Under the pieces are notes generated by a model. That model made no database searches. It saw nothing but the letters and a program-made list of their open reading frames with translations, and had not been told where the DNA came from. This document shows, in pieces, positions 1 through 11,285 of a DNA stretch of 64,000 nt. A program made the position numbers and the translations under genes. The number at the start of each line of letters is the position of its first letter. The first letter of the stretch is position 1. Source of the stretch: Prorocentrum cordatum (taxonomy: Eukaryota > Sar > Dinophyceae > Prorocentrales > Prorocentraceae). The stretch is taken from the NCBI GenBank assembly GCA_963575745.1, contig CAUYUJ010019099.1, forward strand, positions 123,568-187,567, in the 5' to 3' direction.

Positions 1-711
1 AATAGTTTCGCGATTCTAGATCGGGCAGCAGACCGAGTTCAGAGCTCTGCATTCGACAGACAAACGCAACTGATGATTCTGAATCGGTTTCTGTGAATAT
101 GAGCTCTGTAGATGGCCTACAGCTCGAGTTAAGTTCAGAAAATCGAGAGTTTCTGTCAAGATGACTCAAATAATACGAACAGGTTTGCGGATCTAGCTCG
201 GCTGACAGACCGAGTTCAGACCTCTGGATTCAACACGCGAACGCGCCGAATCATTCCACATCGATTAGCTGTGCCTACCAGCTCTGTAGCTCTCCTGAAG
301 CTCGAGTTATCTTGAGAAAACCGACACTGCGTATCAAGATGACTCGAAACGGTCGATCCCGCCACAGTGCTTTCGATAGTAATATTCACCCGATCGAGCT
401 GAGATCAAGATGGCGAGCGGTAATAAGATCGAATATCACGGGAAAAAATACTAGAGCTCAAACGAATTGAGAAATTTCAAGAACAAAATTTTGAACTGAC
501 CAAAAGTCACCAAAAGTTTCGTCGAGATTTCTCTTGCCAACTAGCTCTCAGTGCGCCGGATTTACTCTTAAGCTTCCAGCAACTGGGCGCCGGCGGTAAG
601 CCGTCAACCTTTCTTACCGCCAGGGGACTCGTAGATCTTTCTGACAGTATATCATGTGGAAAGAAAAATCCAGAGAAATTGAGCCAAGCCAGACCTCTCA
701 AGATGACTCTG

Positions 712-746
<35 letters not shown>

Positions 747-1028
747 GGAACCCAGCTCGAGTGTCAAACCGAGTTCAGACCTCTGAATGCGACAGGCAGA
801 CGCGTCTGATGTCTGTGAATCGACCTCTGTGATTACCAGCCCTGCAGCCCCTACAGCCCGAGTTAAGTGCAGAAACCAACAGCAGCTCTCAGGATGACTT
901 GAATAATACAATAGTTTCGCGGCGCTAGAGCAGCAGCCGGAGTTTCGAACTCTCGGTTCGACAGACGGACGCGTCTGATGTCTCCAAATCGATTTCTGTG
1001 ACCAGCAGCACTGTAGCTCTCCCCCAGC
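1..1028 (+). repeat. Satellite block: 178-bp family and hairpin module
   Basis: Degenerate copies of the 178-bp satellite unit (motifs such as AGACCGAGTTCAGA and CTGTAGCT) are followed by the accessory segment with GATCAAGATGGCGAGCGG and then the hairpin module near 590-623. A run of about 29 A residues (714-742) lies where other copies have only a short A-rich stretch. The short ORFs here are open by chance: the same satellite gives unrelated peptides in every frame. No gene is seen. Confidence 0.85.
590..623 (+). repeat. Hairpin module (22 copies in window)
   Basis: Exemplar of a perfect or near-perfect 10-bp stem, CCGGCGGTAA and TTACCGCCGG, around a 13-14-nt loop starting ACCGTCAACC, usually followed by ACTCGTAGAGCTTCC. 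Forward copies start near 590, 3039, 3353, 4402, 5488, 6491, 7411, 7715, 8955, 10492, 11295, 12692, 13781, 14119, 15097, 15702, 18120 and 63383. Reverse copies start near 21021, 22807, 23269 and 27048. Copies at 3039, 10492, 13781, 14119 and 15097 have GGTGA/TCACC instead of GGTAA/TTACC in the stem. Most copies follow the string GGGCG or CTGGCG. Function is unknown. Confidence 0.9.
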
Positions 1029-2432
1029 ACGAGTTCTTGGTGTTTGGTCAGGCTACACAGGGCGCGCGCGCCCAAGCCTAAAGGCTAGAGCCAGTTAAAT
1101 CCGCCTCCTCCGCTTTGCAGAGGAAATTTCTTTAACAATGTGCTCCACACCTGTGCACAGGCGCTCGGCAGCAGATAATTCTGCCTCCGTCACAGTGGCT
1201 CCTACATCAAACATGTAGGCTTCTGAGCTCACGAGTGTCCACGGGCCATTCTCTGGAGCAACTTCAATCCAGTGACCTCCTGCGGCACCCTCACTGCTCA
1301 CTCCACCATCCCAGCATCCTCTGATGTATTTGATGTTTGTCCTATTCTGTGTGATGTAGTCGTGCTTGTAAATTCTGTAACAGTTTCCTTCTCTCGCATG
1401 GTGTGTAAGCTCATCAGCATAGGCATTGGCTTCCCTATAGATATGTTTCCAGAAATCCCTTCCGTACGTCGGGCATCGTATGTTGTGTTGTTCACTCACG
1501 TCATACATGATATTTTGTATCCTGGCGATCCGTTTGGAATACCCACTGTTGTCACAAGCCCAGACTCCCCTCAGCCAGTGTACGACCGTCCTACTGTCAC
1601 CGCACATTTCAACAGCAATCCCTTCCATCCCAGGATCCCATATCGTAGTTTGTTCATTTATAACTGCAAGACGTCGGGCCAACTCGTCATCTGTCGGTGT
1701 CTTCGCAAACCCTCCCATCCTCCTCTCCTTACTCCTTCTCACAAACATATCCTGCACCTTGGGTATCTGTGATATGTGTTCCACAAACTCCTCCCAATCC
1801 GTCGGTACAACGCACGTGTCGTGCCATAGAAGAGACCTCCATTTTTCAAAGGGTGCATGCCAGCTGCTCGCCACGATTCGTGGTCTGCCTCTGAGCCGTC
1901 TCGTTCCCTCCCTCGACATCGTCCGACTTACTGCCGCCAGCATTTCATCCCTCTGTACCGTCCACTCCCCCGATGCGTGCAACATGGAGCGCAGCGTCTG
2001 CTGCCACGATTTGCTATACACCGTGGACGGCATGTGGCACTTATATTGGGATACCTCCACGGCGAATTCAAAGTTATATCTCACAACTTTCTCCACCAAC
2101 GTTTTGAACCCCCCCTCTTTGAACATCTCCCTGGATCTATTGGTACTGCGATCCCTGAACTCCTCCCACGTGTCCGTCTCTTTTCTGTGTAATCCTCGCA
2201 TTGTGTTTAGACATCTGCCTTCAAACCTCCTCAATATGTTAAGCACATGTTCATTACAGCTCCACCCCACACATCCATGGCATATAATCTGTTGAACTCT
2301 GCTCTGGTACCGTCTGAATTTTTCCCTCATGCTCACCGCGCGTGATCGATAGAATTTAATATCAGCATAGAAACACCGCCTGCCTGCATCAATACGGTGC
2401 CGTACTGCATGGAAATCCCTCGGGTACGAGTT
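1029..2432 (-). mobile_element. 5'-truncated non-LTR retrotransposon (LINE) inserted in satellite
   Basis: A non-satellite segment (1036-2425) interrupts a satellite unit. The 7-mer ACGAGTT is present on both sides (1029-1035 and 2426-2432). Removing the insert and one copy restores the normal satellite string (CAGCACGAGTT then AAGTGCAG). The element lies on the minus strand, so its 3' end is at the left. It keeps only the end of the reverse transcriptase region and the RNase H-like tail, which is typical of truncated LINE copies. The 3' untranslated part (1036-1094) has no poly-A but contains small palindromes, including GGGCGCGCGCGCCC. Confidence 0.8.
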
Positions 2433-2498
2433 AAGTGCAGAAAACCAAGAGCACTTCTGAAGATGACTCGAATAGTTTCGCGGACCTAGCTCGGTCAA
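1095..2498 (-). CDS. LINE ORF2 C-terminal fragment with permuted RNase H-like domain
   Basis: Open frame of 467 codons. The first 24 residues are translated satellite; LINE-derived protein starts near residue 25, so the start codon is not native. Residues about 55-240 resemble the C-terminal region that follows the reverse transcriptase fingers and palm in LINEs (Trp/Arg-rich, with TWEEF- and SSWHAPFEKWRS-type motifs). The tail has RNase H signatures in an unusual order. First come the DSRTVVHWL strand-helix (D301) and the HIYREANAYADEL helix (D362), which normally close the fold. Then come CWDGG (D397) and VTEAELSAAE (E438 or E440), which normally open it. All four acidic positions can therefore be assigned, but circularly permuted. 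The catalytic reverse transcriptase core is absent, so this copy cannot move by itself. The basic tail KRRRRI ends at a TAA. Confidence 0.82.
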   Translation of the reverse strand: MTELGPRNYSSHLQKCSWFSALNSYPRDFHAVRHRIDAGRRCFYADIKFYRSRAVSMREKFRRYQSRVQQIICHGCVGWSCNEHVLNILRRFEGRCLNTMRGLHRKETDTWEEFRDRSTNRSREMFKEGGFKTLVEKVVRYNFEFAVEVSQYKCHMPSTVYSKSWQQTLRSMLHASGEWTVQRDEMLAAVSRTMSREGTRRLRGRPRIVASSWHAPFEKWRSLLWHDTCVVPTDWEEFVEHISQIPKVQDMFVRRSKERRMGGFAKTPTDDELARRLAVINEQTTIWDPGMEGIAVEMCGDSRTVVHWLRGVWACDNSGYSKRIARIQNIMYDVSEQHNIRCPTYGRDFWKHIYREANAYADELTHHAREGNCYRIYKHDYITQNRTNIKYIRGCWDGGVSSEGAAGGHWIEVAPENGPWTLVSSEAYMFDVGATVTEAELSAAERLCTGVEHIVKEISSAKRRRRI

Positions 2499-5400
2499 CA
2501 GGCCAGAGTTCAGAGCTCTCGATTAAACAGACGAACGCGCCTCCTGATTCCCAATCGATGTCTCTGACTATGCTCTGCAACTGCCCTACAGCTCGAGTTA
2601 AGTACAGAAAACCGAGAGCGTCTGCTACGATGACTCGAATAGTACGAATAGGTTTGCAGACCTAGCTCGGCTAACAGACCAAGTTCAGACCTCTGGATTC
2701 AACAGCCGAACGCGCCTAATCATTCTGAATCGATTAGCTGTGCTTATCAGCTCTGTAGCTGTCCTGAAGCTCGAGTCATCTTGAGAAAACCGACAGCGCG
2801 TATCAAGATGACTCGAAACGGGCGATCCCGCCTGCCTGCTTTTTGGCAGTAAAAGGTACTCGATCGAGCTGAGATCAAGATGACGAGCGGGAATAAGATC
2901 GAATATCACGGGAAAAAATACTAGAGCTCAAACGAATTGTTGAATTTCGAGAACAAAATTTTCAACCGACCAAAAGTCTCCAAAAGGTCCGTCGAGATTT
3001 TTCTTGCCAACTAGCTCTCCAGCGCCCCGGAACTGGCGCCGGCGGTGAACCGTCAACCTGGTCACCGCCGGGAATCTCGTAGAGCTCCTTGCATCCGTGA
3101 GAAAAAAGCTCAGGATCAAAGCCAGAGCTTCTGGGAGCTTTTCTACAAATACTTGAAGTTGAGATTTTTTTCGAGTCAACATGAAGTCGGTTGCTCCAAG
3201 TGATGGTACTGAAAATAGCTCTAGAGAGAGCTGAGCTGCTCAGGGAACAAAGTTTATATGTCAATGCTCGGAGTAAAAATCTGCTTTCCTAAAATGAATT
3301 GTCAAATATCTTTCAAAAAAATACAAAACCACCCAAAAGTTAACACTGGGCGCCGGCGGTAAACCGTCAACCTTGGTTACCGCCGGGAGACTCGTAGAGC
3401 TTCCTAGCTCGGCTTAAGTTGAGAAAACCGACAGCACCTACCCACATTCCGACTCATAGTGAATATTTTTTGACCTCTCAATGCGACAGGCGGACGTGTC
3501 TGACGTCTGCGAATCGACTCCTGTCATTACCAGCCCTGCAGCACCCCTACAGCCCGAGTTAAGTGCAGAAAACCGACAGCACCTCTCAGGATGACTCGAA
3601 CAATACAGTAGTTTCCCAGACCTAATTCGGGCAGCAGACCGAGTTCCGAGCTCTGGATTCGACAGGCGGACGCGCTTGATGTCTTCAAATCGATTCCTGT
3701 GACCACGAGCACTGTAGCCCCCCTCAGCGCGAGTTGAGTGGAAAACCGAGACTTCTCAAAATGACTCGACCAACACAAATAGTTTCGCGATTCTAGATCG
3801 GGCAGCAGACCGAGTTCAGAGCTCTGGATTCGACAGACAAACGCAACTGATGATTCTGAATCGGTTTCTGTAAGTATCAGCTCTGTAGCTGTCCTACAGC
3901 TCGAGCTAAGTACAGAAAACCGAGAGCTCCTGTCAAGATGACTCGAATAATACGAATAGGTTTGCGGACCTAGCTCGGCTAGCAGACCGAGTTGAGATCT
4001 TTGGATTCAACAGGCGAACGCGCCTGATTATTCTGAATCGATTAGCTGTGCTCACCAGCTCTGTAGCTGTCCTGAAGCTCGAGCTATCTTGAGAAAACCG
4101 TCACCGCGTATCAAGATGACTCAAAACGGCCGATCCCGCCACAGTGCTTTTCGATAGTAATATTCACCCGATCGAACTCAGATCAAGATGGCGAGCGGGA
4201 ATAAGATCGAATATCACGGGAAAAAATACTAGAGCTCTAACGAATGGTTGAATTTCGAGAACCAAATTTTCAACCGACCAAAAGTCACCAAAAGTTCCGT
4301 CGAGATTTTTCTTGCCAACTAGCTCTCCAGCGCGCCGGAATTACTCTTAAGCTTCCAGCTAGCAAGAACTTGCTAAGGGAAGCTCTACGAGTTACTGGGC
4401 GCCGGCGGTAAACCGTCAACCTTTGTTACCGCCGGGGGACTCGTAGAGCTTCCTGACAACATATAATGTCGGAAAAAATTGCAGAGAACGAATAGTTTTT
4501 GAGCCCAACTCGAGTATCAGACCGAGTTCAGACCTCTGAATGCGACAGACGGACGCGTCTGATGTCTCCGAATCGATTCCTGTGATTACCCGCCCTGCAG
4601 CCTCCCTACAGCCCGAGTTAAGTGCAGAACGCCGACAGTAGCTCTCAAGATGACTGGAAGAATACGAACAGTTTCGTGATTCTGGATCGCGCAGCAGACC
4701 GAGTTCAGAGCTCTGGATTCGACAGACAAACGCGACTGATGATTCTGAATCGGTTTCTGTAACTATCAGCCCTGTAGCTGTCCTATAGCTCGAGTTAAGT
4801 ACAGGAAACCGAGAGCGCCTATCAAGATGATTCGAATAATACGAATAGGTTTGCGGACCTGGCTCGGCTAGCAGACCGAGTTCAGACCTCTGGTTGGAAC
4901 AGCCGAACGCGCCTGATGATTCTGAGTCGATGAGGCGTGCTTACCAGCTCTGTAGCTGTCCTATATCTCGAGTTAAGTTCAGAATACCGACAGTGCGAAT
5001 CAAGATGACTTGAATAATACGAATAGGTTTGCGGACCTAGCTCGGCTAGCAAACCGAGTTCAGAGCTCTGGATTCAACAGGCGAACGCACCTAATCATTC
5101 TACATCGATTAGCTGTGCTTACCAGCTATGTAGCTGTCCTACAGCTCGAGTTAAGTACAAAATACCGACAACGCGTATCAAGATGACTCGAAACGGCCGA
5201 TCCCGCCAGTGTGCTTTTTGGCAGTACAAGATACCCGTTCGAGCTGAGATCAAGATGACGAGCGGGAATAAGATCGAATATCACGGGAAAAAATACTAGA
5301 GCACAAACGAAGTGTTGAATTTCGAGAACAAAATTTTCAACCGACCAAAAGTTGTGAAAAGTTCAGTTCTTTTTTTTCGAGCCAACTAGCTCTCCAGCGC

Positions 5401-8400
5401 GCCGGAATTACTCTTAAGCTTCCAGCAACTAGCTTAGGGAAGCTCTACGAGTCACTTTGTCCTTTCTAGCCGGGTCGAAACTGGGCGCCGGCGGTGAACC
5501 GTCAACCTTTGTTACCGCCGGGGGGGGGACTCGTAGAGCTTCCTGACAACATATAATGTCGAAAAAAATTGCAGAGAACGAATAGTTTTTCAGCCCAACT
5601 CGAGTACCAGACCGAGTTCAGACCTCTGAATGCGACAGACGGACGCGTCTGACGTCTCCGTATCGATTCCTGTGATTACCCGCCCTGCAGCCTCCCTACA
5701 GCCCGAGTTAAGTGCAGAAAGCCGCCAGCAGCTCTCAAGATGACTGAAAGAATACGAACAGTTTCGCGATTCACCGTGTTCAGAGCTCTGGATTCGATAG
5801 ACAATCGCGACTGATGATTCTGAATCGGTTTCTGTAACCATCAACCCTGTAGCTGTCCTATAGTTCGAGTTTAGTACAGGAAACCGAGAGCGCCTATCAA
5901 GATGATTCGAATAATACAAATAGGTTTGCGAACCTGGCTCGGCTAGCAGGCCGAGTTCAGACCTCTGGTTGGAACAGCCGAACGCACCTGATCAATCTGA
6001 GTCGATGAGGCGTGCTTACCAGCTCTGTAGCTGTCCTATATCTCGAGTTAAGTTCAGAATACCGACAGTGCAAATCAAGATGACTCGAATAATACGAATA
6101 AGTTTGCGGACCTAGCTCGGCTAACAAACCGACTTCGGAGCTCTGGGTTCAACAGGCGAACGCGCCTGATCATTCTACATTGATTAGCTGTGCTCACCAG
6201 CCCTGTAGCTGTCCTACAGCTCGAGTTAGGTACAAAATACCGACAACGCGTATCAAGATCACTCGAAACGGCCGGTCCCGCCAGTGTGCTTTTTGGCAGT
6301 AAAGGGTACCCAATCGAGCTGCGATCAAGATGGCGAGCGGGAATAAGATCGAACCTCACGGAAAAAAAAACTAGAGCATGAACGAATTGTTGAATTTCGA
6401 GAAGAAAATTCTCAACCGACCAAAAGTTGTAAAATTTCAGTTCTTTTTTTCGAGCCAAATAGCTCTCCAGCGCGCCGGGATTACTGGGCGCCGGCGGTAA
6501 ATCGTCAATTTTTCTTACCGCCGGAGGGCTCGTAGAGCTTCCTGACTACATATAATGTTGAAAATACATTACAGAGAACAAATAGTTTTTCAGCCCAAGC
6601 GATTTCAGACCTCTCGATGCAACAGCCGAACGCCCCCTGATGCTTCTAGATTGTCTTCTCTGAGTTCTGTAGCTCTGCTACAGCCCGAGTTACGTGCGCT
6701 AATCAAAAGCACCTCTGAAGATAACTCAAAGAAAACGAATAGTTTCCTCAACCCAGCTCGAGTATCAGACCGACTTCAGGCCTCTGAATGCGACGGGCGG
6801 AGGCGTCTGAGTTCTTCGAATCTGTGATTACCAGCCCTGCAGCTTCCCTACAACCCGAGTTAATAAGTGGAGAAAACCGACAGCATCTTTCAGATGATTC
6901 GAACAATGCGAACAGCTTTGCGGACCGAGTTCGGGCAGCAGGCCAAGTTCCGAGCTCAGGCTTCCACAGGCGGACGCGCCTGATGTCTCAAATCGATTCC
7001 TGTCCATCAGCACTGTAATCCCACACAGCACAAGTTAAGTTTCGAAAGCGACAGTACTTTTCAGATAATTCGAACAATAGGAATAGTTTCGCGATTCTAC
7101 CTCGGGCAGCAGGGCGAGTCCAGAGCTCTCGATTCGACAGACAAACGCGTCTGATCAGTTCCAATCGATTGTTGTGACTATGAGCTCTGTAGCTGCCCTA
7201 CAGCTCGAGTTAACCAAAAAAATACCGACAGACCTCTGGTTTCGAAAGACAAACACGCCTGATCATTCTACATCGATTAGCTGGCCCTGTAGCTGTCCTC
7301 AAGATCGAGATATGTTCATAAAAACGACAGCGCCTATTAAGATAACCGAAGCGGCCGATCCCGCCTGCGATCGAATTTCATGGGAAACTTGTAAGCGTCC
7401 AAAACTGGAACCGGCGGTAAACCGTCGACCTGGTTACCGCCGGAACCTCGTAGAGCTCTTTTCTTGCACGGCGATCGTCGGAACACATGGAGAAAGCTTC
7501 TGGAGCGAGAAACAAAAAACTCGAAAAATCACGTTTTTCTGTTTTTATTCAACGTCGGTTCCTCCAAGTGAACTGGTACTGAAACTGGCCCTAGAGGGCT
7601 GAGCTGCTGAGAGAACAAAGTTTACATGCCAATGCTCGGAGTAAAAATCTGCGTTTTCGAAATGAATTGTCAAATATCTTTCAACAAATCGCAAAACCAA
7701 CCAAAAACTGGGCGCCGGCGGTAAACCGTCAACCTTTCTTACCGCCGGGGGACTCGTAGAGCTTCCTGACAATATACAATTTGGGAAAGATTTTCAGAGA
7801 ACGACTAGTTTTCCAATCGAGCTCGAGTATAAAACCGAGTTCAGACCTCTGAATGCGACAGGCAGACGCGTCTGATGTCTGCGTATCGATTCCTGTGATT
7901 ACCAACTCTGCAGCCCCCCATACAGCCTGAGTTAAGTGCAGAAAACCGAGAGTATCTCTCAGAATGACTCGAATAATACAACAGTTTCGCGGATCTCGTT
8001 CGAGCAGCAGACCGAGTTTTCAGCTCTCGGTTCGACGAACGGGCGCGCCTGATGTCTCGAAATCGATTCCTGTGACCAGCAGCACTGCAGCCCTCCCCAG
8101 CTCGATTTGAGTACAGCAAACCGAGAGCACTTCTCAAGATGACTCGAACAATACCAATAGGTTCGCGAACATAGCTCGGAAAGCAGGCCGAGTTCAGAGC
8201 TCTTGATTCAACAGACGAACGCGCCTGATAATTCTCGACCGATTTCTGTGATTATCAGCTCTGTGGCTGCCCTACAGATCGAGCTCAATACGAAAAATCG
8301 AGAGCGTCTGCTACAATGACTCGAATAATACGAATAGGTTTGCGACCCTAGCTCGGCTAGCAGACCGAGTTCAGACCTCTGGATTCAACAGGCGAACGCG

Positions 8401-10870
8401 CCTGACCATTCTGGATGCATTACCTGTGCTCACCAGTTCTGTAGTTGTCCTGAAGCTCGAGTTATCTTGAGAAAACCGACAGCGCGTACCAAGATGACTC
8501 GAAACGGCCGTTCCCGCCGGGACGCTTTTTGGCCTTCAAAGTTACCCGATCGAGCTGAGATCAAGATGGCGAGCGGGAATAAGATCGAATATCATGGGAA
8601 AAAATACTAGAGCTCTAACGAATGGTCAAATTTTGAGAACGAAATTTTCAACCGACCAAAAGTCACCAAAAGGTCCGTCGAGATTTTTCTTGCCAACTAG
8701 CTCTCCACCGCCCCGGAATTACTCTTAAGCTTCAGCAATAACTTGCTAAGGGAAGCTCTACGAGTTATTACCACTTTGTCCTTTCTGGCCGGGTCGACCA
8801 ACTAGCTCCACCCCGCGCCGGAATACGAGGTATTCCTCTAGCTCATCGATGACGAAGAGCTCTACGAGGTACCCGGATAGCGAAGCGAAGCGACCTGTGC
8901 CAGGCCGCCTGAAACGATGCGCGGGACGTTGGACACCTCGCAGGAGACTGGGCGCCGGCGGTAAACCGTCAACCTTTCTTACCGCCGGGGGACTCGTAGA
9001 GCTTCCTGACAGCATATAGTGTGCGAAAAATCCAGAGAACGACTAGTTTTCAGCCCAGGCGATTTCAGATCTCTCTAGATGACTCTAACAAAAAACAAAC
9101 AGTTTTGCAACCCAGTTCGAGTATCAGACCGAGTTCAGACCTCTGAATGCGATAGGCGGACGCGTCTGATGTCTGCGAATCGACTCCTGTGATTACCAGC
9201 CCTGCAGCCCCCCTACAGCAGAAACCGACAGCATCTCTCAGGATAACTCGAATAATACAATAATTTCGCGGACCTGTTTCGAGCAGCAGACCAAGTTCTG
9301 AGCTCTGGAATCGACCAACGAACCCGCCTGATCTGTGCGAATCGATTTCTGTGACCCGCAGCACGGTAGCCCTCCCCCAGCACGAGTTGAGTGCAGAGCA
9401 TCGAGAGCACTTCTCATGATCATTCGGAGAATACGAATAGTTTCCCGAACCTAGCTCGGGCAGCAGGCCGAGTTCAGAGCTCTCGATACAACAGACGAAC
9501 GCGCCTGATAATTCCCAATTGATTTCTGTGACTATTTCTGTAGATGCCCTACAGCTCGAGTTAAGAGAGAAAACCGAGAGCGTCTGTCAAGATGACTCGA
9601 ATAATACGAATAGGTTTGCGGACCTAGCTCGGCTAGCAGACCGAGTTGAGACCTCTAGAGTCAACAGGCGAACGCGCCTGATAATTCTGAATGCGATAGA
9701 TGCGCTTACCAGCTCTGTAGCTGCCCTACAGCCCGAATTAAAAACGGAATACCCACAATGCGTATCAAGTTGACTCGAACAGTACGAATAGGTTTGCGGA
9801 CCTAGCTCGGCTAGCAGACCGAGATCAGACCTCTGAATTCAACAGGCGAACGGGCCGGATGATTCTGAATGCGATAGATGTACTTACCAGCTCTGTAGCT
9901 GCCCTACAGCCCGAATTAAAAACGGAATACCCACAATGCGTATCAAGTTGACTCGAACAATACGAATAGGTTTGCGGACCTAGCTCGGCTAGCAGACCGA
10001 GATCAGACCTCTGAATTCAACAGGCGAACGGGCCGGATGATTCTGAATGCGATAGGTGTGCTTACCAGCACTGTAGCTGCCCTACAGCTCGAGTTAGTAG
10101 AAAATACCGAAAACGCGTATTAAGATAACTCGAAATTGCCGTTCCCGCCGGGACGCTTTTTGGCAGTAAGGGGTACCCGATCGAGCTGAGATCAAGATGG
10201 CGAACGGGAATGAGATCGAATATCACGGGAAAAAATACTAGAGCTCTAACGAATGGTTGAATTTTGAGAACAAAATTTTCAACCGACCAAAAGTCACCAA
10301 AAGGTCTGTCGAGATTTTTCTTGCCAACTAGCTCTCCAGCGCCCCGGAATTACTCTTAAGCTTCCTAGCATTAACTTGCTGAGGGAAGCTCTACGAGTTA
10401 CGTTTGCAAGGGCGCCGTTTACCATACGTGGAGCCCTGCAAAGCGCGCCAGGAAGATCTGCCTAGGTGCCTGGAAGAACCGCCGGCGGTGAACCGTCAAC
10501 CTGGTCACCGCCGGAGACCTCGTAGAGCTCCTTTCACGCATAAGAGTGCTCAGAGTCGGAAGAGAAAGCTTCTGGAAGCATTTCTTGGAAAAGCAAAAAA
10601 ATGTTTTTTTTCGTGTCGACATCGAGATGGTTCCTCCAAGTGTTTTGATAGTAAAACTGTACCCAGAGAGCTCATATTGAGACAGAAAGGCCCTCATAGT
10701 CGTTTACAGGTGCGAAAAATCTGCTTTCTCAAAATGAATTGTCAAATATCTTTCAAATATTCGCAAAACCACCCAAAAGTTGTCACATTGTCCGCCTCGG
10801 CCGGGTAAGGCAACTAGCTCCACCCCGCGCCGGAATTCCTCTAGCTTCACGATGCGAATAGCTTACGAAA
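2433..10870 (+). repeat. Higher-order satellite array, forward polarity
   Basis: No credible gene in 8.4 kb. The array repeats a higher-order order. It starts with one to three 178-bp units (each with TTTGCGGACCTAGCTCGG). Next is a segment with a CCCGCC to GCGAGCGGGAA inverted motif and the AAAAAATACTAGAGCTC box. An imperfect inverted repeat around AAGCTTCCAGCAA and AGGGAAGCTCTACGAG follows, then the hairpin module, then a diverged satellite subfamily carrying GCGACAGACGGACGCGTCTG. Exact 178-bp spacing is seen at 4853/5031 and 9618/9796/9974. A second accessory repeat, with AAAATGAATTGTCAAATA, recurs near 3,290, 7,660 and 10,730. Confidence 0.85.
9618..10151 (+). repeat. Three tandem 178-bp satellite units
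   Basis: Units start at GCGGACCTAG at 9618, 9796 and 9974, exactly 178 bp apart. The second half of unit 1 and first half of unit 2 are almost identical to the second half of unit 2 and first half of unit 3, so one unit was duplicated recently in a register offset from the unit boundary. Each unit holds three consecutive potential hairpins: CTCGG/CCGAG, CAGGCG/CGCCTG (loop AACG; partly lost in units 2 and 3) and CTGTAG/CTACAG. Confidence 0.85.
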
Positions 10871-11285
10871 GTTATTCCGAAGCTCTTACGAAGCTCTCGC
10901 CGGAAGCGGGGGCGCGCACCCTGGAGCAACGAAGTATTGGGAACGCTAGGAAGCCACGCCCCGGACCCGACGCGAACTCGGAGTTGCTCCGAAATTTTGA
11001 CGGCGGAGAGGGGCTTGCGGCGGGCACCACACCGTCCGGCACCACCGTCCGGCTTTCTAATCTGAAACCATTCCGCTCTCCAAGGAGCTTATCCGGGAAC
11101 CTTGAAGCGTCCAAAACCCGGATAAGCGCGCAGTCCAACGCAACGCAGCACGGGGACCTCTGCCAGGCCGCACTTAAAACGATGCGCGGGCCTCTAGGAA
11201 ACCTCGCAGGAGACGCTGCAGGGGCGCCGTTACGATGCGTGGCGGCCTGCAAAGCGCGCAAAGGTCAGATCTGCCTAGGAGCTGG
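10870..11285 (+). repeat. GC-rich P-type repeat copy (variant)
   Basis: A GC-rich block with no good gene. It contains the P-family landmarks GGCGGGCACCAC, GTCCGGC, TTCTAATCT-like text and a closing CCAAGGAGC to ATCCGGGAA, followed by GAAACCTCGCAGGAGACGCTGCAGG. The 174- and 129-codon ORFs on opposite strands over this block are shadows of its high GC content. Confidence 0.7.

Noticed and set aside
1480-2295. Plus-strand ORF of 271 codons opposite the LINE
   Set aside because: Antisense shadow of the LINE ORF, which has the RNase H and LINE motifs.
4011-4090. tRNA-like or SINE cloverleaf in the satellite unit
   Set aside because: Three hairpins occur in a row, but there is no A/B box, no TTCGAATC loop and no acceptor stem closing them.
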